A DNA stretch of 64,000 nucleotides from Nocardiopsis dassonvillei_B (GCF_964273065.1 NZ_OZ186815.1:2542001-2606000); one strand, 5' to 3'; shown: positions 1 through 9,124, counted from the first letter of the stretch. Numbers and translations: made by a program. The notes: a model not told the origin generated them from the letters alone.

Positions 1-507
1 GGAGTCGAACCCCTTGGCGCGGGTCCACTGCCCGTCCTTCTGCTGGAGGTCGCGGGCGGTGACGTCGTTGGCGACGGTGTATCCGAAGATGACGTCGGCG
101 GCCCGCTCCCGGGGCACCTCGCGGCAGGGCCGGGAGATGACGATCGCCATCTCGCCCTCGTAGTCCACCCGCTCGGAGACCGCCGGGTGGAAGATCGGGT
201 CCCGGGGCCCGGCGACGGAGGTGGAGGGCTTGAGGAAGACCACCGGCTCCTCCGTGCCCTCACCCGTGATGTCCTTCATCTCCGCCACGTGGTCGGCGTA
301 GTTCTTGCCGATGCAGACCACCTTGGTGGGCAGGACCGGCGACAGCAGGCGGACGTCGGCGAGCTTCGCCCGCTCGCCGGTCAACCGGATGTCCCCGAGC
401 AGGGGGTGCCCGTTGAGCCTGGCGACGTACTCGCCGCCGCCGTCGGAATCGGTCTCGACCAGGCCGAATCCGACCTCGTCACCGGCCGCGAACCGTGCGA
501 TGCGCAC
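1..507 (-). CDS. Fumarylacetoacetate hydrolase family protein (3' end outside window)
   Basis: The first 169 residues of a FAH-superfamily enzyme. These are metal-dependent hydrolases or decarboxylases of dicarbonyl compounds such as acylpyruvates. The stretch VVCIGKNYADHVAEM near residue 62, the metal-ligand region VDYEGEMAIVISR near 114, and GYTVANDVTARDLQ followed by W-x-x-AKGFDS are typical of this family. The start is GTG (complement of 505-507), preceded by GGGAGGAC at good spacing. The protein normally continues about 80-100 residues, beyond the window edge. It is divergent from the DUF3152 gene. The substrate cannot be told from this part. Confidence 0.88.
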   Translation of the reverse strand, partial: MRIARFAAGDEVGFGLVETDSDGGGEYVARLNGHPLLGDIRLTGERAKLADVRLLSPVLPTKVVCIGKNYADHVAEMKDITGEGTEEPVVFLKPSTSVAGPRDPIFHPAVSERVDYEGEMAIVISRPCREVPRERAADVIFGYTVANDVTARDLQQKDGQWTRAKGFDS

Positions 508-659
508 CTGTTGTCCTCCCAGATCGACACCTTTGCGCTTGAAGGTTATCCGCGTCCGCCCCCGGCGGAGCGACGGCGGTGCCGCACCTTCGCCCCGGCC
601 CTCGGAAGGGTCGCGGTCGTGGCATGCTGGATCCGTCATCCGTTACTGAGAGGTGCCCC

Positions 660-1535
660 GTGCCCACGTCCGCTCCGTCCCCGGGAGGCCGTCGCCGCCG
701 GCCCCGCCGGCACCCGGCGGGACTCGCCCTCGGCCTGTGCCTGGTCTCGGGCGCTTCCGCCGTGCTGATGGTCAGTGTGCCGCCCCCGATGGAGGACGCC
801 GGCACCCCCGCGGGAACCTCCCGTCCGGTCGGCGACGGGGTGGCCGACGGCCGGGAGGCCCCGCCGATGGCCAGCGCCAGCGGACAGAGCGAGGACCCGC
901 CCGCCGCGCCTTCCCCCTCCTCCGCTTCCGAGGAGGAGAAGGAGGACGAGCCGGTGCTGCTCCGCTCGGTCGTGGAGGAGGTCGACAGCGCCGACGGCGA
1001 CTTCTCCGTGATGGAGGGCGAGGGCGACGTCATGGGCGAGGGCCCGGTGACGACGTTCGCGGTGGAGGTCGAGAAGGGCCTGCCCGGCGAGGCCGAGGAC
1101 TTCGTCGCGGCCGTCGAGCTGATCCTGGGCGACCCGCGCAGCTGGGGCGACGACGGGGAGCGGTCCATGCAGCGCGTGGACGGCGACGACGCCGACGTCC
1201 GGGTCCTGCTGGCCGCCCCCGACACGGTGGACCGCATGTGCGCGCCGCTGCGCACCAACGGCTACGTCTCCTGCGCCAACGGCAACCGGGCCATCATCAA
1301 CCAGAACCGCTGGGTGGCCGGGGTCCCGCACTTCGAGGGCGACCTGGAGACCTACCGCGTCTACCTGATCAACCACGAGGTGGGCCACACCCTGGGCCAC
1401 GGCCACGTCTCCTGCCCGGGGCCGGGCGAGGTCGCCCCGGTGATGCAGCAGCAGACCCTGGACCTGCAGGGGTGCGAGCCCAACGGCTGGGTGCACCCGG
1501 ACAACGACCCGCCCGAGGGCGGGGAGGACGACTGA
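660..1535 (+). CDS. DUF3152 domain protein, putative secreted zinc metalloprotease
   Basis: About 291 residues. An arginine-rich N-terminus and a hydrophobic stretch near residues 23-42 form a signal anchor. An acidic low-complexity linker follows, then a C-terminal DUF3152 domain. The domain carries HEVGHTLGHGH (about residues 239-249), matching the metzincin zinc motif HExxHxxGxxH, and is preceded by INQNRWVAG. This suggests an exported zinc peptidase, but no substrate is known for DUF3152. The start is GTG 660 with GAGAGG six bases upstream; the frame is open further 5' but without a ribosome site. It is followed within 30 bp by the Rieske gene on the same strand. Confidence 0.85.
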   Translation: MPTSAPSPGGRRRRPRRHPAGLALGLCLVSGASAVLMVSVPPPMEDAGTPAGTSRPVGDGVADGREAPPMASASGQSEDPPAAPSPSSASEEEKEDEPVLLRSVVEEVDSADGDFSVMEGEGDVMGEGPVTTFAVEVEKGLPGEAEDFVAAVELILGDPRSWGDDGERSMQRVDGDDADVRVLLAAPDTVDRMCAPLRTNGYVSCANGNRAIINQNRWVAGVPHFEGDLETYRVYLINHEVGHTLGHGHVSCPGPGEVAPVMQQQTLDLQGCEPNGWVHPDNDPPEGGEDD

Positions 1536-1561
1536 CCACGCCCCGGGAGAGAGGCCGCACC

Positions 1562-2032
1562 GTGTGCGAGCGCCGTGACCCCCTGAACGTTCCTTCCCCG
1601 ATGAGCCGGCGGGCGGCGCTGGGCGCGGCCGCCGCCGCGGCCGCGGTCGCCGGGGCCGCCGCCTGCTCGGGCCCCCCGGAGACGGGGGGCGCCCCGCCGT
1701 CCCCGTCCCCGTCCCCGGGGACCGACCCGGCGCCCTCGCCCGAGGAGTCCGTGGCCACCGTCGACGAGGTGCCGGTCGGCGGAGGCGTCGTCCTGGCCGG
1801 GGTCGCCGTGGTCGTCACCCAGCCGGAGGCCGGGGAGTTCCGGGCGTTCTCCACCGCCTGCACCCACGAGGGCTGTCCGGTGGACGAGGTGGCCGGCGGG
1901 GAGATCGTGTGCCCGTGCCACGGCAGCCGGTTCTCCATCGCCGACGGCTCCCCGACGGAGGGTCCGGCCACAGACCCGCTGGAGGAGTACACGGTCACCG
2001 TCACCGGGGAGGGCGGTCTGGTGGTGGGCTGA
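1562..2032 (+). CDS. Rieske [2Fe-2S] domain lipoprotein
   Basis: 156 residues. The N-terminus has SRRAALG followed by an alanine-rich helix and GAAAC, which reads as a Tat-type signal with a lipobox cysteine near residue 35. A proline/serine linker then leads to a small Rieske domain. Cluster ligands are visible as C100-T-H102 and C117-P-C-H120, with C105 and C119 positioned for the usual disulfide. It probably acts in electron transfer on the outer membrane face, but no oxygenase or cytochrome partner lies beside it. GTG 1562 is chosen because GGGAGAGAGG precedes it. ATG 1601 would give a shorter form starting directly at the Tat motif, without a ribosome site. Confidence 0.85.
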   Translation: MCERRDPLNVPSPMSRRAALGAAAAAAAVAGAAACSGPPETGGAPPSPSPSPGTDPAPSPEESVATVDEVPVGGGVVLAGVAVVVTQPEAGEFRAFSTACTHEGCPVDEVAGGEIVCPCHGSRFSIADGSPTEGPATDPLEEYTVTVTGEGGLVVG

Positions 2033-2104
2033 CGGCGGGAGAACCGCTCCGGCCCCGGAGGGATCGGACCCCCCGTCCGACCGGATCATCGAGAAAGGCC
2101 GACG

Positions 2105-3820
2105 ATGGCCCCCTCCACGGCACGCGCCTGGGCCCAGGACCAGGCGGAGGAGTACGGCCTCCCCCCGGAGGCGACCGCGCTCCTGGAAGGCCTCCACACC
2201 CCGGCACTGCCCGCGGCCGCTGCGGCCTTCGAGCGCGAACTGGCCGCCCTGCCCGACAGGCCCCGCCCGACCTGGGGGACCGCGGGCCGCCGCCCGGCGA
2301 CCGGCCTGGACCTCCTGCTGGAGGGGTGGGACGAGGACACCCTGCGCCGGGTCCTGGTGTGGTCCCGGGCGACGATGCCCCCGGACGCGCGGATCGCCGG
2401 TGTCCCCGCGCTCCGGCCCCACGCGCTCTGCTCCCGACACTGGGCGGTGCAGGACCACTTCGCCCGGTCGTCCCTCGGCTGGGACGACGCGACCCTGCCC
2501 GCGCTGGTCCGCACCCTGACGCTGGGCTGGAGCCCGCCGGACCTGCCGGTGGGCGCCTGCGTACGCGCCTCCCCCGCCCTCCCGGCCGCCTCCGTTCGGG
2601 CCGTGCGCGACGCGGCGGCCCACCTGGAGGCCCGGCTGCGGTCGACGCCCGGTGACGACCGGGAGCGGGAGCGGGCGCACCACCGGCTGCTGGAGGTCCT
2701 CGCCGCGCTGGGCGAGCCGCCCGCCTCCCTGGAGGTGCTCTGCTACCGGGACGACCGCTTCTTCGACCGGCTCCGCGCGGAACGCCCGGACCTGATCGCC
2801 GACCCGGGGCTGACCGGACTGGCGGTCCACTGCCTCCAGCCCTTCCACGGGCACGCCTGGGAGGCGGGCCTGCCGCTACGGCTCGGCGCCTTCGCGGACC
2901 TCGACGGGACCCTGCGGGGTTTCCTGGAGACGGCCTTGGACCTGCCGGAGGTCCCGGTGCCGAGACCGCGGTTCACCGACGGGGAGCGGGTGCGGTACCT
3001 GCACGCGGGACACGTCTCCCCCCGTGCCGCGGAGCACCTGGGGCCGCACGCCCGACACCTGGTGGAGGGGGTCGCCCTGGTGCTGCCGCACCTGTCCCAC
3101 CGCCCCGGATGGGCGGTGGACCTGCCGTACCGGCTGGCCCTGCGGCTGGGGTGCGGCCGCGTCCCCCGCGATCCCCGCACCGCCCGCGGCCTCGTCTCGG
3201 TGATCGAGCGGCTGGGCGGGGAGGAGGCGCTGGCGTCGCTGGCCGACCTGCACGCGGAGTTCCGGGACCGGGTCTCGGTGAAGCACACCGCGGCCTCGCT
3301 GGCCCGCGTGGCCCGGCGGCTGGGGCTGGGCCCGGAGGAGACGGCCGAGCGCACCGTGCCCCGCCACGGCCTGGGCCCCGACGGCACCCGCACCGAACAG
3401 GTGGGCGACCACGTCGTGACGCTGGCCGCGACGGCGGGCGGCGCCACCCTGCGGTACGTCGGCCCCGACGGGAAGGCGGTCCCCCGGGCGCCCGGGGGAC
3501 CGGCCGGGGGCCGCCCCGAGGCGCTCAGGGACGTCAAGGACCGTGCGGCGCGCCTCCGGGCGACCCTCAGGGCCGAACGGGAGCGCCTCGACGCGCTCGG
3601 GGAGCACGCCCCCGGGCTCGGCGTCTGGGTCGCCCGCTACCTGGAGCACCCGGTCACCGGCGCGGTCGCCAGGGGCCTAGGCTGGGCGGTGCACCCCGGT
3701 GGCCCCGCCGGGACCCCCGAGCGCGACGGGGCCCACTGGCTGCTGCGGTCCGGGGACGGCACGGTGCTCCTGCACACCGCGGAGGCCGCGCCCGGGACCC
3801 GGGTGAGGCGCGCGCCCTGA
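2105..3820 (+). CDS. Large hypothetical protein with partial DUF4132 similarity, C-terminally short
   Basis: 571 residues, mostly leucine/arginine-rich helical sequence without transmembrane segments. Near residue 475 the pattern DVKDRAARLRATLRAER, then a wide gap and LEHPVTGAVARGLGW, resembles the entry of DUF4132 domains (KD-x-R-x-x-A-x-x-Q-x-x-RLE ... HP-x-x-x-x-LARRLVW). In that family the domain normally runs about 150-200 residues further. Here the protein stops about 40 residues later and only a terminator follows, so the end is either a natural short form or a truncation. GAGAAAGG precedes ATG 2105. The family assignment is by pattern recognition only. No function is proposed. Confidence 0.7.
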   Translation: MAPSTARAWAQDQAEEYGLPPEATALLEGLHTPALPAAAAAFERELAALPDRPRPTWGTAGRRPATGLDLLLEGWDEDTLRRVLVWSRATMPPDARIAGVPALRPHALCSRHWAVQDHFARSSLGWDDATLPALVRTLTLGWSPPDLPVGACVRASPALPAASVRAVRDAAAHLEARLRSTPGDDRERERAHHRLLEVLAALGEPPASLEVLCYRDDRFFDRLRAERPDLIADPGLTGLAVHCLQPFHGHAWEAGLPLRLGAFADLDGTLRGFLETALDLPEVPVPRPRFTDGERVRYLHAGHVSPRAAEHLGPHARHLVEGVALVLPHLSHRPGWAVDLPYRLALRLGCGRVPRDPRTARGLVSVIERLGGEEALASLADLHAEFRDRVSVKHTAASLARVARRLGLGPEETAERTVPRHGLGPDGTRTEQVGDHVVTLAATAGGATLRYVGPDGKAVPRAPGGPAGGRPEALRDVKDRAARLRATLRAERERLDALGEHAPGLGVWVARYLEHPVTGAVARGLGWAVHPGGPAGTPERDGAHWLLRSGDGTVLLHTAEAAPGTRVRRAP

Positions 3821-3826
3821 ACACGG

Positions 3827-3860
3827 CCGCGGGCCGGGGGGACGCTCCCCCGGCCCGCGG
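3827..3860. terminator. Bidirectional terminator between convergent genes
   Basis: A perfect 14-bp inverted repeat, CCGCGGGCCGGGGG and its complement, around a six-base loop. It lies between the convergent DUF4132-like gene and the sugar-binding lipoprotein gene. There is no strong U tract, as is common in high-GC actinomycetes. Confidence 0.65.
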
Positions 3861-3875
3861 GACCCGCTCCGCGGG

Positions 3876-5273
3876 TCACTCCTCCACGGAGGCGTTGTAC
3901 TCCTCGATGGGGGTGGTCAGCCTGTCGGCGGCCTCGGCCATGGCCTCCTCGGCCGGGGTGTCACTGGTCAGGGCGGTCTCCCAGCCCTCCTCGGCGGCGG
4001 CGCGCGCCTCCGCCATGACGCCCATCATGCAGCCGGCGGTGTTCTCGTTGATCTCGGAGTCGGCGAGCTGGGCCGCCGCCACGGAGAACTGCGGGAACTC
4101 CTCGGCGCGCTCCCGCGCCTCCGGGCCGTCGTAGCCCTCGGTGTTGACGGACAGGTAGCCGGTCCCGGCGTGCCACTTCGACTGGGACTCGGGGGTCAGC
4201 AGGAACTGCACGAACTCCCAGGAGGCGCGGACCTCCTGTTCGCTGTGCCCCTCGCCGTTGATCCACAGGGAGGCGCCGCCGATGATCGAGCCGCCCGGGT
4301 CGCCCGCCTCGACCAGCGGGAAGTACCCGGCGCCCACCTCGAAGTCGGACTGCTCGATGAAGCCGCCCAGGGAACCGGTGGACTCCAGGGTCATCGCGAC
4401 CCGGCCCGAGTTGAACGCGGCCTGGGCCTCGTCGGTGTTGCGGCCGATCTGCAGGGCGAGCTCGTCGTCGATCATGCCCTGCCACCACTCGACCAGCTCG
4501 ACGACCTTGGGGTCGTCGAAGAGCACCTCGGCGGCCCGGCCGCTGCGGCCGTTGGAGTTGTCGCAGTAGGGGACCCCGGCGCGGGCCATGAACTGCTCGA
4601 CGAACCAGCCGTAGACGGCGGCCCCGAAGCCGTACTGCACGACGGTTCCGTCGTCGTCGCGGACGGTCAGCTCCTCGGCCGCCTCGCGGATCTCCGCGAG
4701 GTCGGTGGGCGGGGAGTCGGGGTCCAGGCCCGCCTCCTCGAAGGCGTCCCGGTTGATGTACATCAGCGGGGTGGAGTTGTTGAACGGGAAGGACCGCAGT
4801 TCGCCGTCCACCGTGAAGTAGTTGAGCAGCGCGTCCTCGATCGGCTCGGTGTCGTAGCCGTCGGCGTCGACGAAGGACTGCGCGGGCACGGTCTGCCCGG
4901 AGTCGATCATGAACTGGGTGCCCAGGTCGAAGATCATGATCAGTTCGGCGGTCTCGCCCTGCTGGATGGCCGCGCGGTGGTTGGCCAGGGCGGTGTCGTA
5001 GTCGCCCTGGAAGGCGCCGGTGACCTCGATGCGGCCCTCGTTCCGGGAGTTGAACTCCTCGATGAGCCCGTCGAGCACCTGTCCGTTGGTGGCGTCCATG
5101 CTGTGCCAGAACTCCACCTGGACCGCCTCGTCCAGGCCCTCCAGGACGTCCGCGCCCGGTGCGGTGAGGGTGCTTTCGCCACCGCCGCCGCCGGAGCAGC
5201 CGCTCAGGACCAGGCCCAGGCCGGTGATCAGGGCGGCGGCGCGGACCGCGTGCCGCCGGGGGGAGATTCTCAT
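3876..5273 (-). CDS. Carbohydrate ABC transporter substrate-binding lipoprotein (UgpB-like)
   Basis: 465 residues. The signal peptide ends in the lipobox LVLSGC (cysteine near residue 26) followed by a glycine linker, so this is a membrane-tethered binding protein. QVEFWHSMDATNGQVLDGLIEEFN and later GGASLWI and ASWEFVQFLL are typical of family-1 (glycerol-3-phosphate/maltose-type) extracellular binding proteins. It is the distal gene of a permease-permease-binding protein operon, 70 bp after the second permease. The ligand cannot be assigned from sequence; a phosphodiester or sugar is possible by family resemblance. No ATPase is encoded nearby, so a shared one such as an MsiK-type ATPase is likely. 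Confidence 0.92.
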   Translation of the reverse strand: MRISPRRHAVRAAALITGLGLVLSGCSGGGGGESTLTAPGADVLEGLDEAVQVEFWHSMDATNGQVLDGLIEEFNSRNEGRIEVTGAFQGDYDTALANHRAAIQQGETAELIMIFDLGTQFMIDSGQTVPAQSFVDADGYDTEPIEDALLNYFTVDGELRSFPFNNSTPLMYINRDAFEEAGLDPDSPPTDLAEIREAAEELTVRDDDGTVVQYGFGAAVYGWFVEQFMARAGVPYCDNSNGRSGRAAEVLFDDPKVVELVEWWQGMIDDELALQIGRNTDEAQAAFNSGRVAMTLESTGSLGGFIEQSDFEVGAGYFPLVEAGDPGGSIIGGASLWINGEGHSEQEVRASWEFVQFLLTPESQSKWHAGTGYLSVNTEGYDGPEARERAEEFPQFSVAAAQLADSEINENTAGCMMGVMAEARAAAEEGWETALTSDTPAEEAMAEAADRLTTPIEEYNASVEE

Positions 5274-5343
5274 GCTTCGTCGCTTCCTCTGGTCGTTAGG
5301 GGATCCGCACCCGGGGTCCGGGGGGCGGTCGATCGGAGTCCGG

Positions 5344-6246
5344 CTACTTGACCGCGCCCGCAGTGAGCCCGCGGACGATGAAGCGCTGTCCGAAGATCAC
5401 GAGGGCGAGGGTGGGCAGGACGGAGAGGGCGGCGCCGGCCAGGAGGAGGCCGGGGTTGGACGCCTCGCCGGTCTTGAGGCTGTTGAGACCGATCTGGAGG
5501 GTCTGCATCTCGGTGCTGCGGGTGATGATCAGCGGCCAGAAGTACATGTTCCAGCTGGTGATGAACACGTAGACGCCCACCGCGGTGAGGGCGGGGCGGC
5601 TGAGCGGGACCAGGACCGTCCACAGGAACCGCAGGTGCCCCATGCCGTCCATGCGGGCCGCGTCGTACAGCTCCCGGGGGAACTGCCGGAAGCTCTGGCG
5701 CAGCAGGAACGTGCCGAAGGCGTAGGCGAGGAAGGGCATGACCAGCCCCGCGAAGGTGTCGGTGAGCCCCCACGAGGCGATGGTCAGGTAGTTGGGGATG
5801 AAGGTGGCCTCGCCCGGGACCATGAGGGTCGCCAGGAACAGGGCGAAGACCACGGCCGAGCCGCGGAAGCGCAGGAACACGAAGGCGTAGGCGGCCAGGG
5901 CGGAGGTGACCAGCTGGGAGACCGTGATGATCCCCGCCGCGAGGAGCGAGTTCCCGTACATGCGCACCAGCGGCACCGCGTTCAGCGCGGCCGTGATGTT
6001 GTCCGTGTGCAGTCCGGTGGGGAACAGCTGCGCCGGGAAGGTCGACAGCTCCCTGGGGTCCATGAGGGCTCCGGCGAACACGTAGTACACCGGGAACAGG
6101 GTCGGGACCAGGAACAGGAGCAGCAGCAGGTAGAGCACCGCGCGGCCGAGCAGGGACCCCGGGCCGTGTCCGCGCCGGCGCCGGGCCGCCGCGGGGGCCG
6201 GGGCGGGGCCGCCTCGGTCGGGGATGGTGAGGGGTGCCGCGGTCAT
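5344..6246 (-). CDS. Carbohydrate ABC transporter permease (UgpE/MalG type)
   Basis: 300 residues with about six transmembrane helices. The first is LLGRAVLYLLLLLFLVPTLF after a proline/arginine-rich cytoplasmic start. The EAA loop that contacts the ATPase reads ELYDAARMDGMGHLRFLWTVLVPLS (two pieces, near residue 195). It pairs with the upstream permease to form the pore for the binding protein at 3876. ATG at 6246 overlaps the stop of the upstream gene as ATGA, indicating translational coupling. Confidence 0.93.
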   Translation of the reverse strand: MTAAPLTIPDRGGPAPAPAAARRRRGHGPGSLLGRAVLYLLLLLFLVPTLFPVYYVFAGALMDPRELSTFPAQLFPTGLHTDNITAALNAVPLVRMYGNSLLAAGIITVSQLVTSALAAYAFVFLRFRGSAVVFALFLATLMVPGEATFIPNYLTIASWGLTDTFAGLVMPFLAYAFGTFLLRQSFRQFPRELYDAARMDGMGHLRFLWTVLVPLSRPALTAVGVYVFITSWNMYFWPLIITRSTEMQTLQIGLNSLKTGEASNPGLLLAGAALSVLPTLALVIFGQRFIVRGLTAGAVK

Positions 6247-7211
6247 GCGTAGTGCACCTTCCGCTCGATGACGCCGAACTGGACCGCGGTGCACACCAGG
6301 ACCACGAGCAGCAGGACGAGCGCCTGGGCGCTGGCCCGGCCGAAGTCGCTGGTGCTGTAGGCGAAGGCGTACTCGAAGATCGAGTAGACCAGGGTGGTCG
6401 TGGAGCCGCTGGGCCCGCCCCGGGTGAGGATGTGGATCTGCCCGAAGCCCTGGAGGGCGTTGATCGTGGAGATCACGACGAGGAAGAACAGCTGCGGGCC
6501 GAGCATGGGGACGGTGACGTCGCGGGCCAGGCGCACGCCGGTGGCCCCGTCGATGCGGGCGGCCTCGTTGACCTCCTTGGGGATGGCGCCGATCCCGGCG
6601 GCCAGGACGAGCACCCCGTAGCCGAGGTTCATCCAGACCGTGGTGATGCACACCGACCACAGGGCCATCTCCTGGGAGGTCAGCCAGGGGACCTGGGAGA
6701 GCCCGGCGCGGTACAGGATGCCGTTGAGGACGCTGTTGCCCGAGCTGTAGAACACCACGAAGATCACCGAGGCGCTGGCCACGGAGAACGCGAAGGGCAG
6801 TGCGAAGGCACCGCGCAGGAGGCGCTGTCCGCGGATGACGCCCTCCAGGAGGAGGACGACGGCGAGCGCGCCGAGCACCCCCGGCACGACGGTGCCGACC
6901 GTGAAGAGCAGTGTGGTGAGCAGGATCCGGCCGAACTCGGGCGAGGCCATCTCGGCGAAGTGGCTGAGCCCGACGAACCGGTCGGGGCGGCCGATGATGT
7001 CGTTGCCGTGCATCGACAGGTACACGGTGCGGCCGAGGGGATAGGCGAGGAAGAGCGCGAACACCACGATCGAGGGCGCCAGGAACGCCCAGGCCAGCCC
7101 GGTCTCCCGGCTCCGGCGGGTGCGCCGGGCCGGTGGGGACTCGGGGGGTGCGGCGGCCGGGGTGGTGGTCGCGCCCCTTCCCCCGCCGGTGAGGGTGGTT
7201 GGTGAGGACAC
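6243..7211 (-). CDS. Carbohydrate ABC transporter permease (UgpA/MalF type)
   Basis: About 322 residues with six predicted membrane helices, starting at LAWAFLAPSIVVFALFL. The EAA loop EVNEAARIDGATGVRLARDV lies about two-thirds along. It is the first gene of the importer operon and its stop overlaps the next start as ATGA. I chose GTG 7211 because it gives the usual short serine/threonine-rich cytoplasmic tail. The frame stays open to GTG 7313/ATG 7310, which would add 33-34 unusual residues. Neither start has a strong ribosome site, so the N-terminus is uncertain. Confidence 0.85.
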   Translation of the reverse strand: MSSPTTLTGGGRGATTTPAAAPPESPPARRTRRSRETGLAWAFLAPSIVVFALFLAYPLGRTVYLSMHGNDIIGRPDRFVGLSHFAEMASPEFGRILLTTLLFTVGTVVPGVLGALAVVLLLEGVIRGQRLLRGAFALPFAFSVASASVIFVVFYSSGNSVLNGILYRAGLSQVPWLTSQEMALWSVCITTVWMNLGYGVLVLAAGIGAIPKEVNEAARIDGATGVRLARDVTVPMLGPQLFFLVVISTINALQGFGQIHILTRGGPSGSTTTLVYSIFEYAFAYSTSDFGRASAQALVLLLVVLVCTAVQFGVIERKVHYA

Positions 7212-7328
7212 GCCCCGCAGTCTTGTCCGGGCTGATGACCGCGGTCCGCCCGGAGGGAGAACGGTGTGCCAACGGGGGGACGCCGGGCGGTTATGTCCGA
7301 CATCGATCATCACCCGTAACCTGCGGGT

Positions 7329-7355
7329 TCACCGGAAGTTCGCGATGTCCGGTGA
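7329..7355. promoter_or_regulatory. Inverted repeat, candidate operator of the sugar importer
   Basis: TCACCGG and its exact complement CCGGTGA are separated by 13 bases just upstream of the importer operon. The position fits an operator for a sugar-responsive repressor, but no regulator gene is adjacent. Confidence 0.3.
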
Positions 7356-7469
7356 CGCAGGCCACAGTGGTCATGGATCCCGGGCCGGACCGCTCCCGCC
7401 GACGGGCGGGGTCCCGCCGGACCGGTGCGCCGGGCCCCTCGCCCGGTTCGGCCCGGGCGGGGGTCCCGT

Positions 7470-7493
7470 CCGGTCACGCGGCCGCGTGACCGG
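7470..7493 (-). terminator. 24-bp perfect palindrome after cimA
   Basis: A gapless palindrome with half-site CCGGTCACGCGG begins 15 bases after the cimA stop codon. It is read here as the terminator stem of cimA, although loopless perfect dyads can also be protein-binding sites. Confidence 0.5.
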
Positions 7494-7507
7494 AGACGGT
7501 CCGGCCG

Positions 7508-9124
7508 TCACACGCCCCGGTCGCGCGGGTAGCCCTGCCGGAGCAGGCCGTAGTCGAAGGCCTGCTCCAGCGCGACCCAGGAGGCGTCCACGACGTTGGG
7601 GCCCACCCCGACCGTCGTCCACTCCCCCGCCCCGTCGCTGAAGGTGACGAGCGTCCGGGTGATGGCGTTGGTGCCGGAGCTGCCCTCCAGGATCCGGACC
7701 TTGTAGTCCACCAGCTCCAGTCCGGCCAGCGCCGTGTAGACGCCCTCCATGGAGGAGCGCAGCGCCCGGTCCAGCGCGTTGACCGGGCCGTTGCCCTCCG
7801 CGGTGGCGATGACGCGCTCGCCCTTGACCCGCAGTTTGACCGTGGCCTCGGTCAGGCTCTCGTACTCGCCGAACAGCGGTGCCCCGTCCCGGGGGCGGCG
7901 TTCGGTGATGACCCGCCACGACTCCGTCTCGAAGTAGCGGACCGGCTCGCCCATCTCCTCGCGCATCAGCAGCTCCAGGGAGGCGTCGGCCGCCTCGAAG
8001 CTGTACCCCGAGAGCTCCAGGCTCTTGACCCGCTCCACGACGCGGCCCGACAGGGCCCGGTCGCCGGCCAGGTCCAGGCCGAGCTCCTCGGCCTTGAGCT
8101 CGATGGACGCCCGCCCGGCCATGTCGGAGACGAGCATGCGCATGGTGTTGCCGACCAGTGCCGGGTCGGTGTGCTGGTACAGGTCGGGGTCGACCTTGAT
8201 GGCCGAGGCGTGCAGCCCCGCCTTGTGCGCGAACGCCGAGACGCCCACGTAGGGGCGGTGCGTGTCCGGGGTGAGGTTGACGATCTCGGCGATGGCGTGC
8301 GACACCCGGGTCATCTCCTCCAGGCACCCCGGGGGCAGCACGTCCATGCCGCGCTTGAGGGTGAGCGCCCCCGTCACGGCGAACAGGTCGGCGTTGCCCA
8401 CCCGCTCCCCGTAGCCGTTGGCGGTGCACTGCACGTGGGTGGCGCCGGCCTCCACGGCGGCCAGGGTGTTGGCCACGGCGCAGCCGGTGTCGTCCTGGGC
8501 GTGCATGCCCAGGCGTGCGCCGGTGGCCTCGCGCACCTCGGTGACGGTGCGGAAGACGTCGTCGGGGAGCATGCCGCCGTTGGTGTCGCACAGGACCACG
8601 ACGTCGGCCCCGGCCGCGGCGGCGGTCCGCACGACGTCGAGTGCGTAGGACGGGTCGTGCCGGTACCCGTCGAAGAAGTGCTCACAGTCCACGAACACAC
8701 GTTGGCCGTGTTCGCGCAGGTAGGATACCGTGTCGGCGATCATGGCGAGGTTCTCGTCGAGAGTCGTGCGCAGTGCGCGCTCGACGTGCCGGTCGTCACT
8801 CTTGGCGACAAGGGTGACGACCGGCGCGCCGCTGTTGCGCAGCGCGGCCACCATGGGGTCGTCGGCGGCCTTCACACCGGGCCGGCGGGTCGCGCCGAAC
8901 GCGGTGAGTCGCGCGTGCTTCAGCGTGAGCTCTTGTGAAGCCCGCTGAAAGAACTCGGTGTCCTTGGGGTTCGCCCCCGGCCACCCTCCCTCGATGAACC
9001 CCACCCCGAAGTCGTCCAGCAGCTTCGCGATGGCCAGCTTGTCGGAGACCCGGAGATTGATCCCCTCGCGCTGGGCCCCGTCGCGCAGCGTGGTGTCGAA
9101 AACGTGGAAACCGTCGTTCCTCAT
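7508..9124 (-). CDS. cimA: (R)-citramalate synthase
   Basis: 538 residues. It condenses acetyl-CoA with pyruvate to citramalate, the threonine-independent entry to isoleucine synthesis. The HMGL-like TIM barrel opens with DTTLRDGAQREG and contains the family pattern CDTNGG and ANGYGERVGNADL. A C-terminal regulatory region follows (KLRVKGERVIATAEGNGPVNALD), as in LeuA/CimA enzymes. The metal-site stretch reads GMHAQDDTG: the second position of the usual HxH is Gln210 (codon CAG). ATG 9124 lies downstream of a leader-peptide attenuator and a dyad operator, so Ile/Val-responsive control is likely. Confidence 0.93.
   Translation of the reverse strand: MRNDGFHVFDTTLRDGAQREGINLRVSDKLAIAKLLDDFGVGFIEGGWPGANPKDTEFFQRASQELTLKHARLTAFGATRRPGVKAADDPMVAALRNSGAPVVTLVAKSDDRHVERALRTTLDENLAMIADTVSYLREHGQRVFVDCEHFFDGYRHDPSYALDVVRTAAAAGADVVVLCDTNGGMLPDDVFRTVTEVREATGARLGMHAQDDTGCAVANTLAAVEAGATHVQCTANGYGERVGNADLFAVTGALTLKRGMDVLPPGCLEEMTRVSHAIAEIVNLTPDTHRPYVGVSAFAHKAGLHASAIKVDPDLYQHTDPALVGNTMRMLVSDMAGRASIELKAEELGLDLAGDRALSGRVVERVKSLELSGYSFEAADASLELLMREEMGEPVRYFETESWRVITERRPRDGAPLFGEYESLTEATVKLRVKGERVIATAEGNGPVNALDRALRSSMEGVYTALAGLELVDYKVRILEGSSGTNAITRTLVTFSDGAGEWTTVGVGPNVVDASWVALEQAFDYGLLRQGYPRDRGV

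Noticed and set aside
1..26. GGAGTCGAACCCC resembles the complement of a tRNA T-arm.
   Set aside because: It encodes the expected AKGFDS of the FAH-family protein on the minus strand, and no acceptor stem or cloverleaf can be drawn.
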